NCBI GenBank assembly: GCA_022819825.1
Contig: JAJEGM010000020.1
Location: forward strand, 1-64,000
Direction of reading: 5' to 3'
DNA: 64,000 bases
Origin: Acidimicrobiia bacterium
Lineage (GTDB): Bacteria; Actinomycetota; Acidimicrobiia; Acidimicrobiales; Bin134
This document shows, in pieces, positions 31,891 to 40,121 of this stretch; the stretch's first letter is position 1; each line of letters starts with the position of its first letter. The notes under the pieces are model-generated. The model searched no databases, was not told where the DNA came from, and saw only the letters and a list, made by a program, of their open reading frames with translations. The position numbers were made by a program, and so were the translations under genes.

Positions 31891-32409
31891 TCAGAGAAGG
31901 GTCAGTAGTCGATCCATCAGCGAGTCGATCTCTTGGGCGCAGGCGATGAAGATGTCTTCATCAAAGCCACCAGGGTCCACCACCTCCTCGCCGTAGGGCA
32001 GCGGGGCGTCGGACAGGTTGAGGGCGGCCACCCGCTGGGCCAAGGACTCGGGGCCGGATGGCAACTCGTCGACGAGTCGCTTGATGGTGGCGGTGCGGGC
32101 CGCGGCCTCGGGGTGGACTCGGCGCACATAGTCCACGTGCTCCGGAGCGAAGGCCACGATGAGATCGGCGCCTCGGGCGTCCGCGGCGGTCAGCTGGTGG
32201 CTGCGATGGCTGCCGTCGGCCAATCCCAGCGACTCCAGCGCCCGCCGAGTTCGCCCGCTCATGGGCAGACCCTCGATGCTGTGGGTGCCTGCGCCGACAA
32301 ATCGCACGGCGTCGGTGCGGGCCCGTCCTATGACGGTGGCCATAACGGATCGGGCGGCGTTGCCTGTACACAGCATCACCACCACCGGCCGGGCGTCTGA
32401 CTCGGTCAT
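31891..32409 (-). CDS. Low-molecular-weight protein tyrosine phosphatase
   Basis: A 172-residue LMW-PTP/arsenate-reductase-like phosphatase. The P-loop CTGNAARS (C14 to R20) fits C(X)5R and follows the first beta strand as expected. The likely general acid is in VVDPGGFDED near the C-terminus. The start is ATG at 32409 (MTESDARP); the longer frame lies inside the thioesterase gene. It removes phosphate from protein tyrosines or small molecules. It is last in a run with the thioesterase and SRPBCC genes, so they may be co-transcribed. Confidence 0.85.
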   Translation of the reverse strand: MTESDARPVVVMLCTGNAARSVMATVIGRARTDAVRFVGAGTHSIEGLPMSGRTRRALESLGLADGSHRSHQLTAADARGADLIVAFAPEHVDYVRRVHPEAAARTATIKRLVDELPSGPESLAQRVAALNLSDAPLPYGEEVVDPGGFDEDIFIACAQEIDSLMDRLLTLL

Positions 32410-32452
32410 GGGCAAGCGGACATGTAGCGGACGAACATGGCGTCTGACCCGG

Positions 32453-32860
32453 TCATGGCCGTTCGGCGGCAGGGCGGACGAACAGGGCCTCGGCCTCGGC
32501 GGTGAGCACGTCCCCGGCATGGCACTGACCCGCGGCGGTGACCCGCCGGCTGCGGACCCCGGTCAACTGGCCGGTGAGAACCAGTTCGGAGTTGAGCGGG
32601 GTGAGGGCCCGATAGCGCACGGTGAGCCGGCCGGTGAATGCTCCCCGCTGCCCGGTCAGGCGGTAGGGCAGCACCCCCAGAAGGTTGTCGAACATAGCGG
32701 CCAGGTAGCCGCCGTGGACGGCCCCAGGCGGCCCCTGATAATCCTCGCTCAAGCACACCACCGCGGTCACGGTGGGGTGGCCGAGATCGTCGACGTCGTA
32801 TCGCACGTCCAGCGCGGGAGGCAGCAATGTGGGCGCATTCAGCCGCCCCGATTCGCTCAC
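32453..32860 (-). CDS. PaaI-type hotdog-fold thioesterase
   Basis: A 135-residue hotdog thioesterase of the PaaI/4HBT group. The active-site helix reads GAVHGGYLAAMFDNLLG, with the HGG and catalytic Asp typical of acyl-CoA thioesterases. It would release CoA from small or aromatic acyl-CoAs, perhaps to relieve CoA trapping in the surrounding catabolic pathway. The start is GTG at 32860, overlapping the SRPBCC stop as GTGA. Confidence 0.85.
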   Translation of the reverse strand: MSESGRLNAPTLLPPALDVRYDVDDLGHPTVTAVVCLSEDYQGPPGAVHGGYLAAMFDNLLGVLPYRLTGQRGAFTGRLTVRYRALTPLNSELVLTGQLTGVRSRRVTAAGQCHAGDVLTAEAEALFVRPAAERP

Positions 32861-33306
32861 GCCGATTGGGCTCGGCTCTGAGCCTCCTCGGCAATGCCGG
32901 CAGCCATCTTCGCTACTGCCGACGCCATGAAACTGCGCAAGATCCCGCCGGTCAGAGGAATGACGACGTCGAACCAGGAATCCCAGTGAAGCTGGCAGCT
33001 TTCGCCCCCCTCGTCGCTCACCAGGATCATTTCGGAGCGGTAGTTTCGTATTGGCAGCGGCGCGCTCAGCAACCGATAGACCATGCGATGGGGCGGCTCG
33101 AAAACGGTGACCTCCTCACGGGTGCTCACCGGGCCGGTCCGGAACGCCCGAACCGCCCCCATGCCGTTGGGCTCGGGCGATCCCTCGATTTCCACGTCGA
33201 CCCGGGAAGCGGGCGTCCACCGGGCATAGAGCTCGTGGCTGGTCATAACCTCCCAAGCGATCTCCCGAGGAGCCGCTATAGAAGTGGAGGATGAGAAAGT
33301 CTGCAT
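32857..33306 (-). CDS. SRPBCC/START-like ligand-binding protein
   Basis: A 149-residue protein of the polyketide-cyclase/START-like SRPBCC superfamily: FSSSTSIAAPREIAWEVMTSHELYARWTP at the N-terminus (the IAAP..AWE..T pattern is diagnostic), central beta strands and a long C-terminal helix. Such proteins bind hydrophobic ligands in a deep cavity; no catalytic residues can be named. It starts the run that includes the thioesterase and phosphatase and lies 12 nt after the ABC ATPase gene stop. Confidence 0.8.
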   Translation of the reverse strand: MQTFSSSTSIAAPREIAWEVMTSHELYARWTPASRVDVEIEGSPEPNGMGAVRAFRTGPVSTREEVTVFEPPHRMVYRLLSAPLPIRNYRSEMILVSDEGGESCQLHWDSWFDVVIPLTGGILRSFMASAVAKMAAGIAEEAQSRAQSA

Positions 33307-33318
33307 ATCCGGCTACTG

Positions 33319-34128
33319 CTAACCCAGATATGCGTCGCGCACGGCCGAGTTGTTGCGGACTTCCTCGGGCGAGCCCTCGCCGATTACCTGGCCCAGGTTC
33401 AGCACGGTGATCAGGTCGCACTGGGCCATCACGAAAGCCACGTCGTGCTCCACCAGCAGCACCGAGCACTGGTCTTCAGACCGGATGGTCTGGATGATCT
33501 GGCCGAGCTGTTCGGCCTCCTCGTGCTCAATGCCGGAGGTGGGCTCGTCCAGCAGCAGCAGTTTGGGACGGGACACGATGGCTCGACCCAGCTCCACCAT
33601 GCGGGCTCGCGCAATGGGCAGCTCCCCCGCTGGCGTGTCTTTGATGTCGGTGAGGCCGCACAATTCCAGCACTTGGTCTACCCGCTCACGCCGCTTCGCC
33701 TCGATGCGGCGGCGGGCGGGAAGGGCGATCAGATCGGCGGTGATGCCGCCCCCACCCCCTTCCCATTCCAGGGCCGACAGCACGTTGTCGGCCACCGACA
33801 GCCATCCGAAAGGCTGCTGACGCTGGAAGGTCCGGCGGATACCCCTACGGGCCCGCCAAGTAGCCGGACGGCCGGTCAGCTCCTCGCCCTCCAAGCGGAT
33901 GGAGCCGGCTGCCGGGGTGTTCACACCCGTGATGCTGTCGAACAGGGTGGTCTTGCCCGCGCCGTTGGGACCGATGAGGCCCCTGACCTGGCCGGACGGC
34001 ACCGACATAGACACGTTGTCCACCGCCACCACGCCACCGAAGCGAACCGTGACCCCTTCCACGGCCAAGAGAGGCTGGCCCGACTCGGCGGGGCGATCGG
34101 CCACCGCAGTGGCCCCCTCAGTGCTCAT
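33319..34128 (-). CDS. LivG-type ABC transporter ATPase
   Basis: A 269-residue ATP-binding subunit of the branched-chain amino-acid (HAAT) transporter type. Walker A is GPNGAGKTT and Walker B LLLLDEPTSG, with the LivG-like C-terminal segment VLNLGQVIGEGSPEEVRNNSAVRDAYLG. The signature motif is degenerate (GELPIARARMVELGRAI where LSxGQ is usual). No permease or LivF gene is adjacent. The start is ATG at 34128, 7 nt after TAGCGT, rather than the GTG at 34137. Confidence 0.85.
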   Translation of the reverse strand: MSTEGATAVADRPAESGQPLLAVEGVTVRFGGVVAVDNVSMSVPSGQVRGLIGPNGAGKTTLFDSITGVNTPAAGSIRLEGEELTGRPATWRARRGIRRTFQRQQPFGWLSVADNVLSALEWEGGGGGITADLIALPARRRIEAKRRERVDQVLELCGLTDIKDTPAGELPIARARMVELGRAIVSRPKLLLLDEPTSGIEHEEAEQLGQIIQTIRSEDQCSVLLVEHDVAFVMAQCDLITVLNLGQVIGEGSPEEVRNNSAVRDAYLG

Positions 34129-34135
34129 CTCCGCC

Positions 34136-34141
34136 ACGCTA
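34136..34141 (-). promoter_or_regulatory. -10 box TAGCGT of the LivG-type gene
   Basis: TAGCGT followed by GGC lies 7 nt before the ATG at 34128 and matches the helicase promoter in hexamer and spacing. Confidence 0.5.
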
Positions 34142-34152
34142 CTCCCCCAAAC

Positions 34153-35025
34153 TCACAGGCGGGAGATCACCGCGTCGGCGACGGCAGCCATGGTGTCGCG
34201 CTTGAACTCGATGGAGGAAGTGGCCAGCCCGTGGCTGAACAGCCAGGGGACGACGTTCAAATCGGTGACTCCCAGCCCCTTGAGCTGCTCCACGTCATCC
34301 AGCGTGGGCGTCTGATTGAGCGCCATCATGATGCGGTAGTCGGCGCGGTCGGCAGTGCCAGCCTCTTGGCGGGCAGCGTGGAGCTGGCCGACCATTTCTT
34401 TGAGTTCGCTGATCTCGAAGTTGATGCCCAGCCAGCCGTCCCAGCGGGCCGCCCGGCGCAGAGCAGGCTTGGACACGCCCCCAATGAGCACGGGTACCGG
34501 CTCGGTGGGCACCGGCTCCATCTGCACCGGAGGGAAGTCGTAGAACTCCCCAGAATGGCTCACCATGCCGTTGGTGGTCAGAAACTTGCGCAGCACCTCC
34601 AGCATCTCATCGGTGTGGCGGCCCCGGCGGTGGAAGTCCTGACCGGTGAGCAGGAACTCGTCCTTCATCCAGCCGACACCGGCGCCCAGCTCCACCCGGT
34701 TGCCGCTGAACACTGCGGCAGTGGAGATCAGCTTGGCCACCGAGAACACCTCCCGTAGCGGGGGGATGTACACCAGGGGCATGAACCGCAACGTGGTGGT
34801 GTGCTGGGCCAGCACCGCGGCGGCCATCCACACATCGGGAAAGTCCGTGTTGGGATCCCACCAGATACTCCCGTCCTCGGAATAGGGGTAGGGCGCCTCG
34901 ATTGTCTGGGGCGTGACCAGGTGATCGGCAGTGGTCAGCCCGGTGAAACCCAGCTCTTCGGCAGCCACGGCGATGTCGACCAACTGCTCTGTCTCTGCAA
35001 ACGCAATGCTCTGCCAAACGCGCAT
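34153..35025 (-). CDS. LLM-class F420-dependent oxidoreductase
   Basis: A 290-residue luciferase-like monooxygenase fold protein of the actinobacterial F420-dependent group. Signatures are FTGLTTADHLVTP, FPDVWMAAAVLAQHTTTLRFMPLV, the strand/turn NRVELGAGVGWMKDEF and PVLIGGVSKPALRRAARWDGW. It would oxidise or reduce a small substrate using F420 (less likely FMN). The start ATG follows a GGAGGG ribosome site, so unlike many neighbours it has a leader. The substrate cannot be told. Confidence 0.88.
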   Translation of the reverse strand: MRVWQSIAFAETEQLVDIAVAAEELGFTGLTTADHLVTPQTIEAPYPYSEDGSIWWDPNTDFPDVWMAAAVLAQHTTTLRFMPLVYIPPLREVFSVAKLISTAAVFSGNRVELGAGVGWMKDEFLLTGQDFHRRGRHTDEMLEVLRKFLTTNGMVSHSGEFYDFPPVQMEPVPTEPVPVLIGGVSKPALRRAARWDGWLGINFEISELKEMVGQLHAARQEAGTADRADYRIMMALNQTPTLDDVEQLKGLGVTDLNVVPWLFSHGLATSSIEFKRDTMAAVADAVISRL

Positions 35026-35117
35026 GGATCCCTCCGTGTTGCTGTTGTCGTCGCCGCAGCGTAGCCCGCCCGGTGACTGGAGAGGTCAGGGTGATAGGGG
35101 CTCGCGGTCGACGCGGT

Positions 35118-36098
35118 TCAGATGCCCAGGGCGGCGGCGATTCGGTTCCGATGCCAGGCGGCGTCGCCCCAAGCGGCTGACAGGGCCCAGCCCCGCTTCA
35201 TCCACAGATGCAGGTCGTATTCGAAGGTGTAGCCGATGGCACCGTGGCACTGGAGGGCAGTGCGGGCGGCCAAGTCCACCGCTTCAGAGGCCAAAGCCTT
35301 GGCCAGCGACACATCCCGGCTGCGGTCGGGATCGCCGGCGGCGATGCACCAAGCGGCATGGCGGGCCGTAGGGCGGGCGAACTCGATCTTGAGGGCGGCG
35401 TTGGCCAGGTGGTGCTTGACCGCCTGGTAGCTGCCCACCGGCTTGCCGAACTGATAGCGCTGAGCCACGTACTCCACGGTGGCGTCCAACAAGTGCTGGG
35501 CTACGCCCACGCACTGGGCGGCAGCGGCCCCGGCGGCCCGGTCGAAGGCCAGCCCGGGATCGGCATCCAGCACCACCTCTTCACCGTCCACCTCGAACAG
35601 GCGACGGGACCAGTCAACCGACTGATGCTCGACCAGCGACGCTCCTGCTACCGGCACGGCCCGGATCTGATCACCGATGAGCAGCACTAAATCGCTGGTC
35701 GCCGCCCCTACCGCATAGCCCCCATCGGCGCCCGCGCCCAGGGTTGCCTCCCCTGCTACGGCCTGCTCCAACCAGGCTTCGGCAATGGAGCCGCCCGCCT
35801 CGGCCAGGGTGGGAATGCCCACTGCGGTGTGCTCCAGCAGGGGCTCGGGCAAAGCAGCCCGTCCGGCCTCCTCCAGAAGCAGCACCAAGTCGGTCTCGTC
35901 CATCCCCAATCCGCCAGCCGACTCAGGGGCGGTCATGCCCACCACGCCCATCTCGGCCAGCGCTCTCCACAGGCCGTCGGTTCGGCCGGTGTCGTTCTCC
36001 CAAGCCGATCTCACCACCTCCGGCGGGCATTCGTTGGCCAAGAGGTCCCGCACCGCCTCTTGGAACATGATCTGGTCGTCGCTGAACGAGAAATCCAC
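35118..36098 (-). CDS. Acyl-CoA dehydrogenase, short subunit (FadE32-like)
   Basis: A 326-residue short acyl-CoA dehydrogenase. Key regions are YQFGKPVGSYQAVKHHLANAA and HGAIGYTFEYDLHLWMKRGWAL, where the Glu of TFEYD is the likely catalytic base. Length and position beside ipdC/B/A-like genes match the FadE31/FadE32 pair of the mycobacterial steroid C/D-ring (KstR2) region. It starts 2 nt after the long subunit and is the last gene of the ipd-type run. Confidence 0.85.
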   Translation of the reverse strand: MDFSFSDDQIMFQEAVRDLLANECPPEVVRSAWENDTGRTDGLWRALAEMGVVGMTAPESAGGLGMDETDLVLLLEEAGRAALPEPLLEHTAVGIPTLAEAGGSIAEAWLEQAVAGEATLGAGADGGYAVGAATSDLVLLIGDQIRAVPVAGASLVEHQSVDWSRRLFEVDGEEVVLDADPGLAFDRAAGAAAAQCVGVAQHLLDATVEYVAQRYQFGKPVGSYQAVKHHLANAALKIEFARPTARHAAWCIAAGDPDRSRDVSLAKALASEAVDLAARTALQCHGAIGYTFEYDLHLWMKRGWALSAAWGDAAWHRNRIAAALGI

Positions 36099-36100
36099 GT

Positions 36101-37243
36101 CTACCGCCTCGGGAGTCCCAGAACCCGCTCAGAGATGATGTTTCTCTGGATCTCGTTGGTGCCGGCGTAGATCGGACCGGACAGTGCGAACACATAGCCG
36201 TCCATCCACGAGCTGTCGACCCGCTCCCCGTCGCGGCCCAGCAGCCGCAGGGCGGTGGCGTGCAGCTCCACATCCAGCTCCGACCACAGCACCTTCATGA
36301 AGCTGGCCTCCGAGCCGATGGGGGCACCGCCCCGCAGGCGGGCCTCGGTGGCGTAGGTCTGCCAGCGGTAGGCCTGGGCCCCCATCCAGGCGCCCACTAC
36401 TTGGTCTCGGCGATCCAGATCGGGGCTCCCGCTGTCGGCCAGCTCCTGGTAGAGGCCCACCAGACGGTCGGCCGCGGCCATGAACCGGCCCGGCGCCCGC
36501 AGGTTCAGACCCCGCTCGCTGCCGGTGGTGGCCATGGCCACCGCCCATCCCTCGCCTTCGCCGCCCAGCAGGTAGCGCTCGTGTACCCGGGCGCCATCGA
36601 AGAACAGCTCGGCGAAACCGGGCTCGCCGTCCAGGCGGCCGATTGCCCGGGCCTCGAGCCCTTCGGTATCGGCCGGAACCAGCAAATAACTGAGTCCGGC
36701 ATGACGCTCAGAGTCGGGATCTGTGCGCACCAAACAGAAGAACCAGTCGGCGAAAGCCCCCCGAGAACACCAGGTTTTCTGGCCGTCGATCACGAAGTAT
36801 TCGCCGTCGCGCTGCGCCTTGGTTTTGATCCCGGCCAGGTCGGATCCGGCATCGGGCTCCGACCAGCCCTGAGCCCAGATCTCGTCGCCTCGGGCCATGG
36901 GTCGCAGAAAGCGATCCTGCTGGTCAGGGGTGCCGAAGTCGAAGATGGTGGGGGCCAAGAGGCTCACCCCGTTGGACGAAACCCGTCCCGGTGCGCCCGA
37001 TGCCCAATACTCCTCCTCGAAGATGAGCCACTCCACCAGCGGCGCCTCCCGGCCGCCGTAGCGCTCGGGCCACGACACCACCGCCCACCCGGCATCGAAC
37101 AAGATATGCTCCCACTCGCGGTGCTCCTCGAAGCCGTCCGGGGTGTCCATGGATGCCAGCGGCTCAGCGGGCACGTTCTCGGCCAGCCATGTGCGGGCCT
37201 CGTCCCGGAACTCCTCCTCCGCCGGGGTGAACGACAGATCCAT
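36101..37243 (-). CDS. Acyl-CoA dehydrogenase, long subunit (FadE31-like)
   Basis: A 380-residue acyl-CoA dehydrogenase with WAQGWSEPDAGSDLAGI, VIDGQKTWCSRGAFADW and the C-terminal YAGTNEIQRNIISERVLGLPRR. It pairs with the short subunit just downstream and follows the IpdC-like gene by 12 nt. By analogy with the mycobacterial region it would desaturate a CoA ester formed after opening of steroid rings C/D; this is not provable here. Confidence 0.88.
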   Translation of the reverse strand: MDLSFTPAEEEFRDEARTWLAENVPAEPLASMDTPDGFEEHREWEHILFDAGWAVVSWPERYGGREAPLVEWLIFEEEYWASGAPGRVSSNGVSLLAPTIFDFGTPDQQDRFLRPMARGDEIWAQGWSEPDAGSDLAGIKTKAQRDGEYFVIDGQKTWCSRGAFADWFFCLVRTDPDSERHAGLSYLLVPADTEGLEARAIGRLDGEPGFAELFFDGARVHERYLLGGEGEGWAVAMATTGSERGLNLRAPGRFMAAADRLVGLYQELADSGSPDLDRRDQVVGAWMGAQAYRWQTYATEARLRGGAPIGSEASFMKVLWSELDVELHATALRLLGRDGERVDSSWMDGYVFALSGPIYAGTNEIQRNIISERVLGLPRR

Positions 37244-37255
37244 CAGCGCAAAACT

Positions 37256-38338
37256 CTACGGATTGCTGGGCGTTGGGCCCGAACCGGCCAGGCGATCCAA
37301 GACTTCGGTGGCTTCGGCGACGATGGAGTCGATGATCTCCTGGCAGCTGGGGAGGCCGTCGATATTGCCCACCACCTGGCCGGTGGGCAGGATGCCGACC
37401 TCGGGGTGGCCGTCGACCATGGCGGCCTTGGTCATCATGGGGGCGTTGGCCGCCATCGCCATTTGGGCCCAAGTGAGGCCCAGGCTGCGACGCATGGCCA
37501 AGCCCTCTGACAGGAGCTGGCGGTAGCCCACCCCGGTCAGGGCTCGGAACCGGAGCGCGTTGCGGGCGGCCCGGACGAACGACAGCGGTCCCGAGCGCTC
37601 CAGCCGGGAGATCACGTCGGTGTTGATCACCCGCTGGGGCACGCCGTCTACCGCGGTGGTCACTACCGTGCCGGTGAGCTTGGTGTCGAGGTAGACGGCC
37701 TTGACATGGTCGGGCACATCGCTGTCGGACGACAGCAGAAATCTGGTGCCCATGGCAACGCCGTCGGCTCCGAACGCCAGGGCCGCGGCCAGGGAGCGGC
37801 CGTCCACCATGCCGCCCGCGGCGATGACCGGGATGTCCACCGTGTCGACGACCGCGGGCAGCAGCAAAGATGTGGCAATGGGGCCGGTGTGGCCCCCGCC
37901 CTCGGCCCCTTGGGCGATGACCGCGTCGACCCCCCAGGCGGCCACTTTCTCTGCATGGCGGGGGGCTCCGATGGTGGGAACCACCACCACTCCGGCGTCC
38001 TTTAGCTTCTTGACCGTCGCCTCGCCTGGGGCCTGGGCGAAGCTGGCCACCGGGATCTGCGCCGCGATGATGTGGTCCACCCGGCGGTCGATGTCGGCCG
38101 CGTCGGTGCGGAGGTTTACACCGAAGGGCCGGTCGGTGGCATCGGCCACGGCATCGATGGTCTCGACCATCTGATCAAAGGTGAGCGGCGCGGCGGCAAT
38201 GATGCCCAGGCCGCCGGCGTTGGAGGTGGCTGCGGTCAGCCGGGCTCCTGACACCCATCCCATTCCGGTTTGGACGATGGGGTACTCCACCCCGAACAGC
38301 TCGCACGCCCGGGTTTGGAGGCGAGGATCGGCGCTCAT
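37256..38338 (-). CDS. ipdC: Nitronate monooxygenase-family flavoprotein, IpdC-like
   Basis: A 360-residue TIM-barrel flavoprotein of the 2-nitropropane dioxygenase family. The N-terminus has YPIVQTGMGWVSGARLTAATSNAGGLG. The FMN phosphate region is PVIAAGGMVDGRSLAAALAFGADGVAMGTRFL, and the active-site-like AQGAEGGGHTG carries the family His. In steroid degraders an NMO-family gene called ipdC lies directly next to ipdA and ipdB, as here (8 nt from ipdB), and acts on the last ring's CoA ester. The family call is strong; the IpdC role rests on context. Confidence 0.78.
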   Translation of the reverse strand: MSADPRLQTRACELFGVEYPIVQTGMGWVSGARLTAATSNAGGLGIIAAAPLTFDQMVETIDAVADATDRPFGVNLRTDAADIDRRVDHIIAAQIPVASFAQAPGEATVKKLKDAGVVVVPTIGAPRHAEKVAAWGVDAVIAQGAEGGGHTGPIATSLLLPAVVDTVDIPVIAAGGMVDGRSLAAALAFGADGVAMGTRFLLSSDSDVPDHVKAVYLDTKLTGTVVTTAVDGVPQRVINTDVISRLERSGPLSFVRAARNALRFRALTGVGYRQLLSEGLAMRRSLGLTWAQMAMAANAPMMTKAAMVDGHPEVGILPTGQVVGNIDGLPSCQEIIDSIVAEATEVLDRLAGSGPTPSNP

Positions 38339-38345
38339 CAGAGGC

Positions 38346-39113
38346 TCAGCGGAACTCGGCTTTTCGAGCGCCGCCGGGGTCGAGCACCTCGCGGATCAGG
38401 TGAAGCTCTTCCTCAGACGGCAAACGGGTCTCGGCCACCTCGTCGGTGCCGGCTAGCTCGAACGCGGTGGCCTCTACCACTTGCTCCACGGTCACACCAG
38501 GGTGAAGCGAGGCGATCCTCATGCGGTTGTCGTCGGTCTGGAAGTCGAACACCCCGAGGTTGGACACCACCCGGCGCACCTCGTGGAAGCGGTTGCTCGG
38601 CGAGCCGAGCGCCCGCATCCGGTCGTACCCCGGCCCCGACACCACGTCCACCGACGCCACGAATGAGCGGGTGGAGTGGTTGGGCACCCAATAGCTGGTG
38701 GTGTGGTTGACCAGGTTGCCCGGGGCGCCCCGCAAGCCGAGGAGCTGGGCCTTGGGCTGGCGGAAGTCGCCGATGGCAGCGATGTTCTGGTTGCCCCACT
38801 GATCGATCTGGCTGGCGCCCATCAACACATGGCGCTTGCCCGACCACACAATGTCGAACACGGTGCGGTAGGGCACCCACGACTCCACCACCTTGGGAGC
38901 GTCGGGATCGCCCACCGGAAAGTTGTTGGCCGGCAGCACCGCCACGGTGTCGGTGTACACCAGATCGGGCTCGAAGGTGGCCCGGGCCAGCCGGCCGCCC
39001 ACAATGGGCACGGTGCCGATCGGATTGCACAGGATCTCGCCGTCGCCCCGGAAGGCCTCGGCACAGGCCACCACACAGATTTCGTCGATGGTTGCTTCGG
39101 CGATGCTGCTCAT
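38346..39113 (-). CDS. ipdB: IpdB-like CoA-transferase-family subunit
   Basis: A 255-residue beta subunit of the class I CoA-transferase fold. Motifs shared with mycobacterial IpdB as I remember it include VVACAEAFRGDGEI, HVLMGASQIDQWGNQNIAA, LRGAPGNLVNHTTSYWV, VVSNLGVFDF and TRLPSEEELHLIREVLDP. IpdAB does not move CoA; it hydrolytically opens the last steroid ring of the COCHEA-CoA intermediate. The start is ATG at 39113, overlapping the ipdA stop as ATGA. Confidence 0.85.
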   Translation of the reverse strand: MSSIAEATIDEICVVACAEAFRGDGEILCNPIGTVPIVGGRLARATFEPDLVYTDTVAVLPANNFPVGDPDAPKVVESWVPYRTVFDIVWSGKRHVLMGASQIDQWGNQNIAAIGDFRQPKAQLLGLRGAPGNLVNHTTSYWVPNHSTRSFVASVDVVSGPGYDRMRALGSPSNRFHEVRRVVSNLGVFDFQTDDNRMRIASLHPGVTVEQVVEATAFELAGTDEVAETRLPSEEELHLIREVLDPGGARKAEFR

Positions 39114-39964
39114 GACCGGGCCTCCAGCGCCTTCAAGTAGTCCGCATGGGAAGGAGCTTCGAGGTAGGTGGCCCGGAACGCCTCCCACGCCTCGGGGTCG
39201 CGGGCGGTGGCGGCGTACTCCCGCTGGAAGGCCTCGTCGCGCCCATAGTCGGGCGGGCACTCGGTGAAGTGCGCCCCTCGCGGGGCCTCCACCACGCCGT
39301 CGGTGAAGATGCGCTGGATGCGCAGCGTGTGTACCGATCCCACGTCGAGAAGGCTCTCGGTGGGCACAATCTTCTCGGTGCTCAGGTAGGTCTTGTCGGC
39401 GGCCATGGCAAACAGGTCGTCGAAGTACAGGTCGGGCCCCAAGAACTGGCCGTTGCCGGCGGCATCGGCCCGGTTCATGTGGATCAACGCGGCGTCAAGC
39501 TTGAAGGCAGGGATGGCCACCAGCTCCTCCCCGTCGTCATAGGGCGAGGTCACCGTGCGCAGCTCGGGGTTCATTGTCAGCATGTCGGAGCCCAGACCGG
39601 CCCGGGTGGGATAGAACGGAACCCGGTGTGAGGCGGCCAGAAGCCCCAGGTAGAAGGCGCCCTCGTCCAGTTCGGTGAACTCGATGGCCCCGCTCTGGCG
39701 AGCCTGGCGGAAATGGGGCTCCAGCGGGATGGAGTCGAGCGAGACGAACCCGTACACCGCCCGGCGCAGCTTGCCCGCCGCGCACAGCAGCCCGATGTCG
39801 GGTCCTCCGTAGGCCACCACGGTGAGGTCCTTCAGATCAGAGCGCAGAATGGCCCGCACCAACGACATGGGCTTGCGCCGGGACCCCCAGCCGCCGATGC
39901 CGATGGTCATCCCGTCCTTGAGCTCGGAGACGACTTCGTCTTCGGTCATCCGCTTGTCGACCAT
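39110..39964 (-). CDS. ipdA: IpdA-like CoA-transferase-family subunit
   Basis: A 284-residue alpha subunit. GMTIGIGGWGSRRKPMSLVRAILRSDLKDLTVV and YGGPDIGLLCAAGKLRRAVYGFVSLDSIP are very close to mycobacterial IpdA as recalled (both given only as landmarks; the key parts are GGWGSRRKPM and YGGPDIGLLC). The family pattern GRDEAFQREYA lies near the end. With IpdB it would form the ring-opening hydrolase of steroid C/D-ring breakdown. The start is ATG at 39964, 7 nt after a TATCGT -10 box. It is first in a five-gene run ipdA-ipdB-ipdC-fadE-fadE. Confidence 0.88.
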   Translation of the reverse strand: MVDKRMTEDEVVSELKDGMTIGIGGWGSRRKPMSLVRAILRSDLKDLTVVAYGGPDIGLLCAAGKLRRAVYGFVSLDSIPLEPHFRQARQSGAIEFTELDEGAFYLGLLAASHRVPFYPTRAGLGSDMLTMNPELRTVTSPYDDGEELVAIPAFKLDAALIHMNRADAAGNGQFLGPDLYFDDLFAMAADKTYLSTEKIVPTESLLDVGSVHTLRIQRIFTDGVVEAPRGAHFTECPPDYGRDEAFQREYAATARDPEAWEAFRATYLEAPSHADYLKALEARS

Positions 39965-39971
39965 GGCGGCG

Positions 39972-39977
39972 ACGATA
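39972..39977 (-). promoter_or_regulatory. -10 box TATCGT of the ipd operon
   Basis: TATCGT lies 7 nt before the ipdA-like ATG. The 157-bp gap to the divergent SDR also has an 11-bp direct repeat CACACTGGCAG (39999-40009 and 40109-40119). I see no recognisable KstR2 palindrome. Confidence 0.45.
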
Positions 39978-40121
39978 GCCCGCTCCTGTGACCCGGCCCA
40001 CACTGGCAGAACAGGTCCCGCCCACCCCATGCCCGACACGGTCGGTGCAGGTGTGCGGGCAGAACAGCCTCCTTCGGCGCGGTCATGGTCCCAGCAGCCC
40101 CCATAAGGCACACTGGCAGCA

